From contig JBEKFI010000006.1 in NCBI GenBank assembly GCA_050013395.1, forward strand, positions 19,766-83,765: a stretch of 64,000 nt of DNA, in the 5' to 3' direction. A program made the translations under genes and the position numbers. The notes under the pieces were generated by a model that saw only the letters and a list, made by a program, of their open reading frames with translations, had not been told where the DNA came from and did no database searches. Within the stretch, counting starts at the first letter, position 1. Each line of letters starts with the position of its first letter. The DNA is from JBEKZD01 sp050013395 (GTDB taxonomy: Bacteria > Verrucomicrobiota > Verrucomicrobiia > Palsa-1439). Below are positions 41,766 through 49,788 of the stretch, in pieces.

Positions 41766-42320
41766 TCACTTGGGAATGATCAGCTTCTGACCGATTTTGA
41801 TCTCGTTTGGATTGGAGATGTTGTTGGATTTCTTTAAATCCTCAACCGATACGCCGTAGGCTTTGGCGATCGTGGTCAGAGTTTCGCCCTTGGCAACAAC
41901 ATGCTCCTTCCCTGCGCTGGTGGTGGCGCTTGCTGATGTCGAGCCACCGGCCTTTTCGCCTGCTCGGGGCGGGTTCAAGGCGGCAATTTCCTTGGCGAGT
42001 TGATCGATGATCGCCTGTTTGTCCTTTTGTCGGGCGGCATCCAGCTCATCAACGCGTGCTTGGAGAGCTTGGAGATCGCTGGTGGACGCGCCGCCAGCAG
42101 AGCGGCGTAACGCCTGCAAATCCTCTTGGATTTTGGCGATGTCCTTTTGCATTTGCTGCTGTTTGAACTGCAGGTCTTCCACGTCGGCGCGCAAATGGCT
42201 CAGTTTCTCATCCAAGATATTCAGGCTCTCGGTGACAGTTTGCTGGGCCGCGAAGGGAGTCCCGATGGCTGACAAAATCACAGAAGCGACAAAAATGTGT
42301 GGGAGGATTCTCAATTTCAT
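41766..42320 (-). CDS. LysM-domain exported coiled-coil protein
   Basis: 184 residues: signal peptide (MKLRILPHIFVASVILSAIG), a coiled coil (LNILDEKLSHLRADVEDLQF, then KQQQMQKDIAKIQEDLQALR) and a C-terminal LysM (HVVAKGETLTTIAKAYGVSV, EDLKKSNNIS, IKIGQKLIIPK). LysM binds peptidoglycan; the coiled coil may trimerise like YbgF-type proteins. Converges on dnaE with a 40-base gap holding a small ggatgacaa repeat. Confidence 0.9.
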   Translation of the reverse strand: MKLRILPHIFVASVILSAIGTPFAAQQTVTESLNILDEKLSHLRADVEDLQFKQQQMQKDIAKIQEDLQALRRSAGGASTSDLQALQARVDELDAARQKDKQAIIDQLAKEIAALNPPRAGEKAGGSTSASATTSAGKEHVVAKGETLTTIAKAYGVSVEDLKKSNNISNPNEIKIGQKLIIPK

Positions 42321-42543
42321 ACGGCCAGTTTAGAAAGGGGCTTCAGCGGATGCAAGCTCGCTGTCGCATTTGGAGAAACGTTATAGAGCCGAGCGACGCA
42401 CCCCGAAGGCATGTGAGCCTCGCGATTTGATTGATCGCGCCGTCGAAGTCTGCAAATACCGGAGAGAACCCATCCGATTAACGCAGGACGTACTGGATTT
42501 GGCTTGGGATGGGTATTTCGGCGCGTCTGTAAGTGGCTAACCC

Positions 42544-42650
42544 GCATATTTCACACGCCCGTGTGAAATATGCGCCCGCAGGGCCGACCCCGACACACAG
42601 AGTGTGTCGGCCTCGGGAGCGCCGCGCCCCCACGCGCGGCGCTCCCGAGG
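42544..42650. repeat. Cluster of three perfect hairpins
   Basis: Three adjacent inverted repeats: 42544-42573 (arms GCATATTTCACACG, 2-base loop), 42590-42610 (CCGACACAC/GTGTGTCGG) and 42611-42650 (arms CCTCGGGAGCGCCGCG). The bases gtgtgaaatat recur at 42680. Lies between the LysM gene and the aroF promoter. No coding sense seen in 42321-42710. Confidence 0.85.
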
Positions 42651-42710
42651 TGGACACTTCACGACTACCTACTGGCAGGTGTGAAATATCCAAGCTAAGC
42701 ATTGGCAAAA

Positions 42711-42739
42711 TTGACGGACGCGACTTAACCTGCTATATA
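42711..42739 (+). promoter_or_regulatory. Promoter of the aromatic leader / DAHP synthase operon
   Basis: TTGACG (42711-42716) and TATATA (42734-42739) are 17 bases apart, a good sigma-70 match. The transcript would begin near 42746, only a few bases before the leader ATG at 42750. Confidence 0.75.
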
Positions 42740-42749
42740 AGGAACACAA

Positions 42750-42833
42750 ATGAACGACAAAGGCCAACACAGCACAGCAGATCAGGCTTGGTTCTGGTTT
42801 TATTTTAGCCACGATCTGCGGGCGCTGTGTTGA
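42750..42833 (+). CDS. Aromatic leader peptide (attenuator)
   Basis: 27 residues: MNDKGQHSTADQAWFWFYFS then HDLRALC. Six aromatic codons in a row (Trp-Phe-Trp-Phe-Tyr-Phe, 42789-42806) precede a Rho-independent terminator and DAHP synthase, the first enzyme of aromatic amino acid synthesis. This is the design of trp and phe leader peptides: ribosomes stall when charged aromatic tRNAs are scarce. It is nearly leaderless, with no clear Shine-Dalgarno. Confidence 0.85.
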   Translation: MNDKGQHSTADQAWFWFYFSHDLRALC

Positions 42834-42884
42834 CGACACGGAAGCACACGTCAAACCGTCCCGCAGACGCGGGGCGGTTTTTTT
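42765..42884 (+). terminator. Transcription attenuator: pause hairpin, antiterminator and terminator
   Basis: Pause hairpin 1:2: CAACACAGC (42765-42773) and GCAGATC (42777-42783) pair with GCTGTGTTG (42824-42832) and GATCTGC (42813-42819), with the aromatic codons in the loop. Antiterminator 2:3: TCTGCGGG (42815-42822) pairs with CCCGCAGA (42860-42867). Terminator 3:4: AAACCGTCCCGC (42853-42864), loop AGAC, GCGGGGCGGTTT (42869-42880), then T to 42884. The 1:2 and 2:3 pairings, and the 2:3 and 3:4 pairings, exclude each other as in trp attenuators. Confidence 0.85.
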
Positions 42885-42929
42885 ATTGCCCGTGACCGTC
42901 CCGCCGAGGCGGGGACGAAGGAGCGAACG

Positions 42930-43955
42930 ATGATCATCATAATGAAAACAGGGAGAACGGGGCAGGAGATTCAACAGGTGGTGGATGCAGTAAAACAATT
43001 CGGTTACGAGCCTAAACTGATCCGCGGCGTCGAGCGCACTGTCGTTGCCTGCGTCGGCGACGAGCGCAACCATCACACGCTGGAATCTCTTATCGTGTTG
43101 CCACAGGTCGAAAGCGTGATGCCGGTCCAGAAGCGGTACAAGCTGGTCAGTCGCGAATACCAGCCTCAGGACAGCATTCTCGACGTCTGCGGCCTCAAGA
43201 TCGGCGGTGACACTTTTCACGTCATCGCCGGGCCGTGTTCGGTCGAAACCCAGGAGCAGACTTTGGAAACCGCGAAAGCGGTGAAGTCGTACGGCGGCAC
43301 ACTGTTTCGCGGCGGCGCATTCAAACCGCGCACCTCGCCGTACGACTTCCAAGGTCTGGGCCGCGACGGACTGGAAATGTTGAGGCAGGCCCGCGCCGCC
43401 ACCGGGCTACCTATTGTCACCGAAGTCATGTCGCCGCAGGATGTGGACATGGTAGCCGAGATTGCCGACGTGCTGCAGATCGGCGCGCGCAACGCGCAGA
43501 ACGTTCCGCTGCTCGCCGCCGCCGCCGCTTCCGGCAAAACGATCCTCCTCAAGCGCGGCATGTCGAGTTTCATCGACGAATGGCTGCTCGCCGCTGAATA
43601 CATCTGCGTGCAGGGTAACAGCAAGGTCATCCTCTGCGAACGCGGCATCCGCACCTTCGAGCACGCCTGCCGCAACACGCTCGACATCAGCGCCGTCGCC
43701 GTGGCGAAAAAGGAAACACATCTGCCCGTGTTCGTCGATCCGAGTCACGCGGCGGGCCGCTACGACATGGTCATTCCGCTGGCCCGCGCCGCCGTGGCCG
43801 CGGGAGCGGACGGCTTGCTCGTCGAAGTGCATCCCAATCCTGCCGTCGCCCTCAGCGACGGCGGCCAACAACTCAAACCGAAACAGTTCGGTCAACTGAT
43901 GTCCGAAATCCGTCCGCTGGTTGAGGTGATGGGCAAAAAACTAGGCGGAGAGTGA
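42930..43955 (+). CDS. aroF: 3-deoxy-7-phosphoheptulonate (DAHP) synthase
   Basis: 341 residues of the type I-beta form with an N-terminal ferredoxin-like regulatory domain (MIIIMKTGRTGQEIQQVVDA, IRGVERTVVACVGDE) as in Thermotoga. The barrel has FHVIAGPCSVETQEQTLETA, FRGGAFKPRTSPYDFQGLG, LKRGMSSFIDEWLLAAEYI and VFVDPSHAAGRYDMVIPLAR (metal-binding His). It joins PEP and erythrose 4-phosphate. AAGGAG lies before ATG 42930. It is controlled by the aromatic leader attenuator upstream. A diverged copy of its last ~55 codons lies at 45168-45325. Confidence 0.95.
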   Translation: MIIIMKTGRTGQEIQQVVDAVKQFGYEPKLIRGVERTVVACVGDERNHHTLESLIVLPQVESVMPVQKRYKLVSREYQPQDSILDVCGLKIGGDTFHVIAGPCSVETQEQTLETAKAVKSYGGTLFRGGAFKPRTSPYDFQGLGRDGLEMLRQARAATGLPIVTEVMSPQDVDMVAEIADVLQIGARNAQNVPLLAAAAASGKTILLKRGMSSFIDEWLLAAEYICVQGNSKVILCERGIRTFEHACRNTLDISAVAVAKKETHLPVFVDPSHAAGRYDMVIPLARAAVAAGADGLLVEVHPNPAVALSDGGQQLKPKQFGQLMSEIRPLVEVMGKKLGGE

Positions 43956-43991
43956 ACAAACAACCCCACGCTGAACGTGATTCTTAATTCA

Positions 43992-44019
43992 ATGCTACAT
44001 ATGTAGTGTAAGATTCAGA
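43992..44019. promoter_or_regulatory. PaaX-like operator/direct repeat, right-gene 3' side
   Basis: ATGCTACATATGTAGTGTAA and on to ttcaga: matches 44839-44866 at 23 of 28 positions. A partial palindrome (ATGCTACAT/ATGTAG). Lies between aroF and the 3' end of the PaaX-like gene. Confidence 0.6.
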
Positions 44020-44023
44020 CGCC

Positions 44024-44812
44024 CTATTTCCCTTTCGGGAGCGATGAACTGAGCGCGCTCAGGACGCGGCGTCGCGACTGCCATGCTTTTACGCCGAGGT
44101 AGTCGTGGGGCAATAAAGATCGAGGCAAGAGCGGGTCCAGCGAAAAGGCGTGTTGCCACGCGATGCGTTCCGCACGCAGCCACTGGCTGGCGCGAGCAAA
44201 TCCCAAGCGACGGTCTGGCAGGCTCAACGCTTGCCTTCCGAAACCGGCCAAGTAGGCCGCGTACCGCTTGTTGATTTCGTCGAAGTCCCATGCGCCGCGA
44301 ACGACGGCCTCATTCGAATACCCCGCACCGCATTCCGCATCCATGATCGTCAGTGATTCCACATCGTCTCGGTAGTCGTTGAGCGCCTCAGCCACCTCCG
44401 TCAGTGGATCCGTGTGGATCCAGACGCTATTCTGCAAATACCCGAAGCCGTTTTGACGCAGCCACCGCGGCAATTGCTGACGCAGCGACTGTCGCCCCGT
44501 TGGCAAATCAAACAAAACCATCCTCCATTTCCCATCCCAATCACGCGCCCAACGCGCTTCTGGATCGCGTCCTCCCAAGGCTGCGATGCGACCCAACTCC
44601 GTCATATGATACACCCATCCTGCCGCCTGACGTTCGCGCAGTAGCAGCCCGCGTCGTTCCAGATAGTAAAGCTGATTATGGAACCGACGGCGATGCTCCC
44701 AAGCCTCGTAAGGCTCGAACAAATTCCGAAATGTTGGGTGAGATAAGCGACCCACACCCCAAAACAACACGAGCAACCAATCCTCTAACATCGGCGTAAT
44801 TTTCTCTTTCAT
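44024..44812 (-). CDS. PaaX-family transcriptional regulator
   Basis: 262 residues: winged-helix N-terminus (FEPYEAWEHRRRFHNQLYYL, ERRGLLLRER), the PaaX middle domain (WDGKWRMVLFDLPTGRQSLR, QQLPRWLRQNGFGYLQNSVW; Cas2-like fold in PaaX) and a C-terminal helical part ending SLDPLLPRSLLPHDYLGVKA. PaaX itself represses phenylacetate degradation; no paa genes are here. A perfect palindrome 25 bases upstream (44837-44858) suggests self-repression. The gene seems to have come in between aroF and debris of its tail. Confidence 0.8.
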   Translation of the reverse strand: MKEKITPMLEDWLLVLFWGVGRLSHPTFRNLFEPYEAWEHRRRFHNQLYYLERRGLLLRERQAAGWVYHMTELGRIAALGGRDPEARWARDWDGKWRMVLFDLPTGRQSLRQQLPRWLRQNGFGYLQNSVWIHTDPLTEVAEALNDYRDDVESLTIMDAECGAGYSNEAVVRGAWDFDEINKRYAAYLAGFGRQALSLPDRRLGFARASQWLRAERIAWQHAFSLDPLLPRSLLPHDYLGVKAWQSRRRVLSALSSSLPKGK

Positions 44813-44836
44813 TACCTTTTCCTTGTGTTCCGAAAT

Positions 44837-44858
44837 TTATGCTACATCTGTAGCATAA
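44837..44858. promoter_or_regulatory. Putative PaaX-like operator (perfect palindrome)
   Basis: Arms TTATGCTACA and TGTAGCATAA, 2-base centre, 25 bases upstream of the regulator start. A second, imperfect copy lies at 43992-44011. Confidence 0.75.
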
Positions 44859-44960
44859 TTTTCAGAAGATTGGTCAAGGAGCAGTTTTGTCAGGCTGCGC
44901 GGTGGGTTGGGCGAGCGGTTAGTTCGAGTTGGTCCCAAAGGTGAATTGTCATCGCTGCGC

Positions 44961-45152
44961 CTACTCGCGGATGGCCGCCAGCATTGCAGCATCGAAAGCC
45001 TTGTCAGAGGTGTTAGCGCCCTTCTTTATTTCCTCCGCGATGAACTGCTGGCGCTTCTGGCTCAGTTCGTTGATTTGCTTTTGTGGGTCGGCGCGTTCCT
45101 TCGCTTTCTGGTCGAGGTACATTTTGCGCTGTTCCAGCGTCGTGTTTTGCAT
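44961..45152 (-). pseudogene. C-terminal fragment of an unknown helical protein
   Basis: 63 residues, MQNTTLEQRKMYLDQKAKER, then INELSQKRQQFIAEEIKKGA and FDAAMLAAIRE. The frame is open upstream only to ~45170 (PPPLPAE), where the DAHP synthase tail copy begins on the other strand. It looks like the end of a longer protein (charged helices as in some von Willebrand-type A proteins), cut by recombination. Confidence 0.5.
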
Positions 45153-45167
45153 CTCGGCCGGCAGTGG

Positions 45168-45325
45168 CGGCGGGAGCGGACGGCTTGCTCGTCGAAGTGC
45201 ATCCCAACCCTGCAGTGGCGCTGAGCGACGGCGGCCAACAACTCAAACCGAAACAGTTCGGTCAGCTAATGTCGGAAATCCGTCCCTTGGTGGAAGTGAT
45301 GGGTAAACAACTCGGCGGAGCGTAA
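45168..45325 (+). pseudogene. Second copy of the DAHP synthase 3' end
   Basis: Encodes AGADGLLVEVHPNPAVALSD, GGQQLKPKQFGQLMSEIRPL, VEVMGKQLGGA and stop, as aroF does at 43802-43955 except for the last residues. The DNA differs by roughly a tenth, mostly at third positions. So the piece is from an older duplicate, not a fresh copy. No start; not functional by itself. Confidence 0.85.
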
Positions 45326-45449
45326 CGGTACCGTGGAGCGATGAGCGTAGAGCGAAGGGTGAAGGTGCAAGTCACCTGGGTGAATCACGCCGGCGAGAGC
45401 GCCACCAGCGCCCTCGTCCAGATCGTCGTGCCGTGGCGACGGCAAGTTA

Positions 45450-45530
45450 CTGTAGCGGCGGTCTACGACCGCCGAAGGGAGAGGCTAGCGAAGCTACTGG
45501 GCGACAGCCGCCTGCTGAGCGGCTGTCGGC
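45450..45530. repeat. GTAGCGGCGGTCTACGACCGCCG-like palindromes
   Basis: tgtagcggcggtctacgacc then gccg (45451) and gacagccgcctgctgagcgg then ctgtc (45503) are two small palindromes side by side. They lie at the end of the broken frame at 45494-45670. Confidence 0.6.
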
Positions 45531-45670
45531 TCGGTTGAGTTGCTAGGTCTTGGTTGAATCAACCCGTTCTGATTCGGCGGCGTTTGTGGCACTTGCCGTT
45601 TTAGAAACTCCAGAACATCCTTTCGTTTCGTCCATACCTCATTCGCCAATGTCTCTGCCTTGTCGCTCAC
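45494..45670 (-). pseudogene. 3' fragment of an unknown gene
   Basis: 58 residues from GTG 45670 (VSDKAETLANEVWTKRKDVL, EFLKRQVPQTPPNQNG). The frame continues upstream as HAPVYYIETKVNVFY to a TGA near 45712 without a start, so the N-terminus seems lost. The end is repeat-encoded (TEPTAAQQAAVAQ). Nothing else was found in 45326-45820. Confidence 0.4.
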
Positions 45671-45820
45671 GTAGAAGACGTTAACTTTGGTCTCGATATA
45701 GTAGACCGGGGCGTGTCATCAACATGATTGTGTCAGGTGGTGCTTCCGTGGAGGGCGCAACATAGAGGTAGCGCCGATTTCACGCTAACCCTGAAGCAAC
45801 AGGGCGCCGATCCGTTGCCC

Positions 45821-46933
45821 TCACACACGTGACACACGCCAGAGGAGCCAGAGGCCGAGCATCTCGAAGCCGAAGCTGGGGAGCCACATGATCGCTTCGG
45901 GGTAGAGGTACGGGCGATTACGCAGGACGTTGGCCAGCACCATCGTGAAGTAGTAAATCAGTGCCAGACCGAGGCTGATCGCAACGCCGATTGAAGTTTC
46001 GCGCCGGCTCGTCTTCACGCCCAGCGGAATGCCGATCAGCGTGAAGGCGACGCATGCGACGGCCATCGCCACGCGTTGGTGGGCTTCCATTAATGCGGCG
46101 GCAGGATAGATTCCTTGGCCGCGTAGACTTTCGCTCTGCTCGATCAGTTCCGAGAACAATAAATCGGATAATCGCCGCGACGTCCTCGCCTGCCGGAACG
46201 CGTTCCCCAAATCCAGTTCGACCGGATAACGCAGCGCCGTGGTGCCGGGGCGGATTTTACGGATGTTAGTCGGATCGTTGGGATCGCGCAGGTCGCCGCG
46301 CACGTTGTACAAGTCCAGCAAGAGCTTCTTCTCCTGCGGTTCACCTTTCACCAGCCCTTTTTGCGCCCGCAGGCTGGAGACGACGTTGCCGTTGCTATCC
46401 AACGCGTACAACGTCACGTCCTCGATGATGTTCTGCTTCTTGCGTCCCACGTAGATCACGTAGCCGGGAAAATCCTTGAGGTAAGCGCCTTCCTCGATGA
46501 GCGCCATCGGTTGCTTCGTGCCCATCTCCAGGAACAGGGTGCGAAACTTGAACCGACACTCCGGCGCGAGCGTCGTGTTCATGTAGAAGCAAATTGCGCC
46601 CACCAGCGCGGAAAGCAGGATGACGGGCGCAGCAACGCGTCCCAAGCCGATCCCGCTGGCGCGCATTGCGGTGATTTCGTTGTCGGCGCTCATCCGGCCA
46701 AACACGAGCAGCGCCGTCGTCAGCATCGCCATCGGCAGCGAAAAACTCAGCACGGTCGGCAGCAGCAACAACAAGAACCACCCGACAATCCCCGGTCCCA
46801 CCTGCCGATTGATCAGCAACTCGCTGAGTTCCTTCAGCACCCGCGCCAGCAACAGGACAAACGTGAACACACCCACGCTGAAAAACAGGGTGATGACCGT
46901 CTGGCGTGTGATATACTTCGGCAGAATTTTCAT
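45821..46933 (-). CDS. LptF/LptG-family lipopolysaccharide export permease
   Basis: 370 residues: N-terminal helices (TVITLFFSVGVFTFVLLLAR), LPMAMLTTALLVFGRMSADN, EITAMRASGIGLGRVAAPVI (the conserved loop), a periplasmic beta-jellyroll (~130-260) and three C-terminal helices (VAMAVACVAFTLIGIPLGVK). LptF and LptG with LptB move lipopolysaccharide out of the inner membrane. Only one permease gene is here. Diverges from addB by 5 bases, so the promoters overlap both genes. Confidence 0.92.
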   Translation of the reverse strand: MKILPKYITRQTVITLFFSVGVFTFVLLLARVLKELSELLINRQVGPGIVGWFLLLLLPTVLSFSLPMAMLTTALLVFGRMSADNEITAMRASGIGLGRVAAPVILLSALVGAICFYMNTTLAPECRFKFRTLFLEMGTKQPMALIEEGAYLKDFPGYVIYVGRKKQNIIEDVTLYALDSNGNVVSSLRAQKGLVKGEPQEKKLLLDLYNVRGDLRDPNDPTNIRKIRPGTTALRYPVELDLGNAFRQARTSRRLSDLLFSELIEQSESLRGQGIYPAAALMEAHQRVAMAVACVAFTLIGIPLGVKTSRRETSIGVAISLGLALIYYFTMVLANVLRNRPYLYPEAIMWLPSFGFEMLGLWLLWRVSRV

Positions 46934-46938
46934 CGACA

Positions 46939-49788
46939 GTGCGTACGACTAACAATATTCCCGCCGAAACGCCACGCAAAAGCTCGCTCAGTCGTTTCGC
47001 CGAGGCGCTTGCCAAATCTTGCCGTGCCCATCTGCTCCGCGAAAAATGGTTGTTGGCCCCTTCGTATCGCGTCGGGCAACAATGGTTGGATGTCGTCGCG
47101 CGCAACGGCCAACCTGTCGTCAATGGCCGCCTCAAAACCCTTCGGTCCCTCGCAGTCGAACTCGCCGGGCCGTTACTGGCGCGCGATGGCCTGCAACCGC
47201 TCTCGCCGCTCGGTCGACTCGTTGTGGTGCGACAGCTTCTCGAACAACACCGCGAACACCATTCGGTCGAGAGCTACCTCGGATCGCTGCCAGCCAGCCT
47301 TGCTTTTGTCCAACAAATGGCCGCCACGCTGCGCGACCTGCGGTTGGCTGGCTTGGGGCCGGACGATCTTGAGCGCGGCCAATACGAAGCCACGCAGAAG
47401 GGGCGCGAACTCATCGGCTTGCTCCGCGCCTATCAGGACGCCTTGCGGCAGCGCCGACTCGCGGACGAAGCCGACGTGTTACGCCGCGCCGCAGCGGGCG
47501 ACTTCAACGTTGACGCTCTCGTGCTCGTGCCGGAAGACCTTGAACTGGCAGCACTGGAACGTGCGCTGCTCGGCGCGATTCCTCGCCAACAGCGGATCGA
47601 CTTGCCGGTTGACCCGCCATCGGATCGTCGCGTGGACGAGGTGTTTCGCGCCGTCGGCGAAATCAACGAGGTGCGCGAGGTTTTGCGGCGTTGTCTCGCC
47701 AACGGCTGGTCGCTCGATCACGTTGAACTGCTTTCCACGGATCCCGACCTTTACGGCAGTCTCGTGTACGAAGTGACCGCCGCGCTGCGCCGCGAAGACG
47801 CGGTCACGTTTGCAGACGGCATCCCTGTGCGCTACACGCGACCGGCGCGCGCGCTGAATGCGTGGCTTGCGTGGCGCCGGGCCGAATTCCCGCAGTCGTC
47901 GCTGGTGGCGATGGTGCAGGACGGGTTACTCGCTCTACCGGAGAATCTGTTGCCGGCGCGCTTGGCCGGTGTCCTGCGCAATGTGCCGATCGGTTTTGGA
48001 CGCGAGCGTTATCTGTCCAAGCTGGACGAGTTCATGGGCGGTCTCATGCGCCGGCTCACCGACGCGGATGAGGAACGTCGCCCAAGCGTGGAGCGTCGTC
48101 TCGAAACCGCGCGGGCGCTGCGTCCCCTGGTCGAACGTTTGTTGCAGACCACGTGCGACTCCTTGCTGCCTTCCGCCGCCGCTTTCCTGCGCGACCATGC
48201 GCGCTGCGCAACAGAATTGGACAACAATGCCCGGCAGGTGCTTCTCGAACGAATCGAGGAAATGGCGGCGTTGCTGGAAGCGGACGGCACTGCCTCGGTG
48301 AACGAGGCGGAGTGGCTGGAGATGCTGCTGCGCGAATCGCGCGTGCTCGGTCTTGGCCCGCGTCCCGGTTGCCTGCACGTAGCGAGCATCTGGTCGGGCG
48401 GCCATTCAGGAAGACCCCACACGTTCATCGTGGGCCTGGACAGCGGGCGTTTTCCTCCGGCGGGCGGGCAAGACCCCGTGTTGCTGGACGGAGAACGCCA
48501 GTCACTTTCCGAGCATCTCGCCACTTCCGGCCAGCGACGCGAGCAGGTTGTGCAACAGTTCGCGCGATTGCTCGCGCGTTTGCGCGGAAGCGTCACACTG
48601 AGTTATTCCAGCCGCGACTTGGCTGACGACGCCGAAACGTTCCCAAGCAGCGCCAGCCTCAAGCAACTCGCTGACGAAGAGGAGCTGCCGCCCGCCTGCG
48701 CGTTCGCGCCGACACGTGCCGAGGGCAGTCTGGATGAAACCGAGTGGTGGCTTTGGCGTTTGTGCGCCGCCGCGCCGGTCCGCGAGCCGATGACGCTGGT
48801 GGGCGAATGTTTCCCGCGGCTGGGCCGTGGACTGCGCGCCGCGCAGCAACGCGCCAGCGAGGTGTTCACCGCGTATGACGGGTTCGTGCCGGAGGCCGGG
48901 CCGGACCTCGACCCGGCACGCTCGCCCGACCGCCTGTTCTCGCCGCGTCGGCTGGAAACGCTCGGCGCGTGTCCGCTTCGGTACTTTTACCAATACGCCC
49001 TGGGCTTGGAGTTGCCGGACGAGTTGGAGCTTGATCCGCATCGCTGGCTGCAGCCGGCGGAGTTCGGCCAGTTGCTGCACGAGGTGTTTCACCGGTTCCT
49101 GCGCGATGGCGGGCGGTTGGCGGACATCTTGCAGGAGCGCATTGAGCATTACGGGGAAAAGTTCCCGCCGCCGAACGAGGGCGTATTCCGTCGTGATTGT
49201 CGGCGGCTCGAACGCGCCGGGCGCATCTTTCTGGCGGAGGAGGAAGAACTGCGGCAGACATGCCGGCCGATCGAGTTCGAGAAGGAAATCAGCGGCGTGC
49301 CGGTGCGCTTGCCGGACGGCGGAACGATCCACGTGCGCGGGCGGATCGACCGCGTGGACGAGATGGCCGGCAGGCTCGCGTTGTGGGACTACAAGACCGG
49401 CAACCCATCGCGCTTCGCCAAGACTTCGAAGGATCCGTTTGCGCAAGGCCGCATTCTGCAACACGCGCTCTACATCGCGCTGGCGGAGGCGCACTACGGT
49501 CGGCCGGTCGCGCAGTTCGGCTATTTCTTTCCGACAGAAAAAGGCAGCGGAGAGCGAATCTTTTTCACACCGGCGAAACTGGCTGATGCCCCAAACGTTC
49601 TCGTCCGGCTCAGGGAACTGATCGCCCGCGGCGCGTTCCCGGCGACAAACCAGATGGATGACTGCGCGTATTGCGATTACCGGCCGATCTGCCGCGACAT
49701 CGAAACCATCACCGCTCAGAGCGCCGGTAAGCTGGCGTCACCGGCCAACAACGTCTTGCAACCGTTTCGGGAGTTGCGCCCGCAATGA
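46939..49788 (+). CDS. addB: AddB-like exonuclease/helicase subunit
   Basis: 949 residues. N-terminal half is a degenerate UvrD-like domain without a Walker A loop (start LLAPSYRVGQQWLDVVARNG). The C-terminus is a RecB-type nuclease: SPRRLETLGACPLRYFYQYA, RIDRVDEMAGRLALWDYKTG (D...DYK) and CAYCDYRPIC. The four cysteines (CPLRYFY and CxxCxxxxxC) would hold a 4Fe-4S cluster as in AddB. With AddA it processes double-strand ends for recombination. It overlaps addA by 4 bases. Confidence 0.88.
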   Translation: MRTTNNIPAETPRKSSLSRFAEALAKSCRAHLLREKWLLAPSYRVGQQWLDVVARNGQPVVNGRLKTLRSLAVELAGPLLARDGLQPLSPLGRLVVVRQLLEQHREHHSVESYLGSLPASLAFVQQMAATLRDLRLAGLGPDDLERGQYEATQKGRELIGLLRAYQDALRQRRLADEADVLRRAAAGDFNVDALVLVPEDLELAALERALLGAIPRQQRIDLPVDPPSDRRVDEVFRAVGEINEVREVLRRCLANGWSLDHVELLSTDPDLYGSLVYEVTAALRREDAVTFADGIPVRYTRPARALNAWLAWRRAEFPQSSLVAMVQDGLLALPENLLPARLAGVLRNVPIGFGRERYLSKLDEFMGGLMRRLTDADEERRPSVERRLETARALRPLVERLLQTTCDSLLPSAAAFLRDHARCATELDNNARQVLLERIEEMAALLEADGTASVNEAEWLEMLLRESRVLGLGPRPGCLHVASIWSGGHSGRPHTFIVGLDSGRFPPAGGQDPVLLDGERQSLSEHLATSGQRREQVVQQFARLLARLRGSVTLSYSSRDLADDAETFPSSASLKQLADEEELPPACAFAPTRAEGSLDETEWWLWRLCAAAPVREPMTLVGECFPRLGRGLRAAQQRASEVFTAYDGFVPEAGPDLDPARSPDRLFSPRRLETLGACPLRYFYQYALGLELPDELELDPHRWLQPAEFGQLLHEVFHRFLRDGGRLADILQERIEHYGEKFPPPNEGVFRRDCRRLERAGRIFLAEEEELRQTCRPIEFEKEISGVPVRLPDGGTIHVRGRIDRVDEMAGRLALWDYKTGNPSRFAKTSKDPFAQGRILQHALYIALAEAHYGRPVAQFGYFFPTEKGSGERIFFTPAKLADAPNVLVRLRELIARGAFPATNQMDDCAYCDYRPICRDIETITAQSAGKLASPANNVLQPFRELRPQ

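Noticed and set aside
45341..45538. 65-residue frame (MSVERRVKVQVTWVNHAGES and on)
   Set aside because: Most of it reads through small palindromic repeats (TVAAVYDRR-type), and it has no ribosome-binding site or neighbours that support it.
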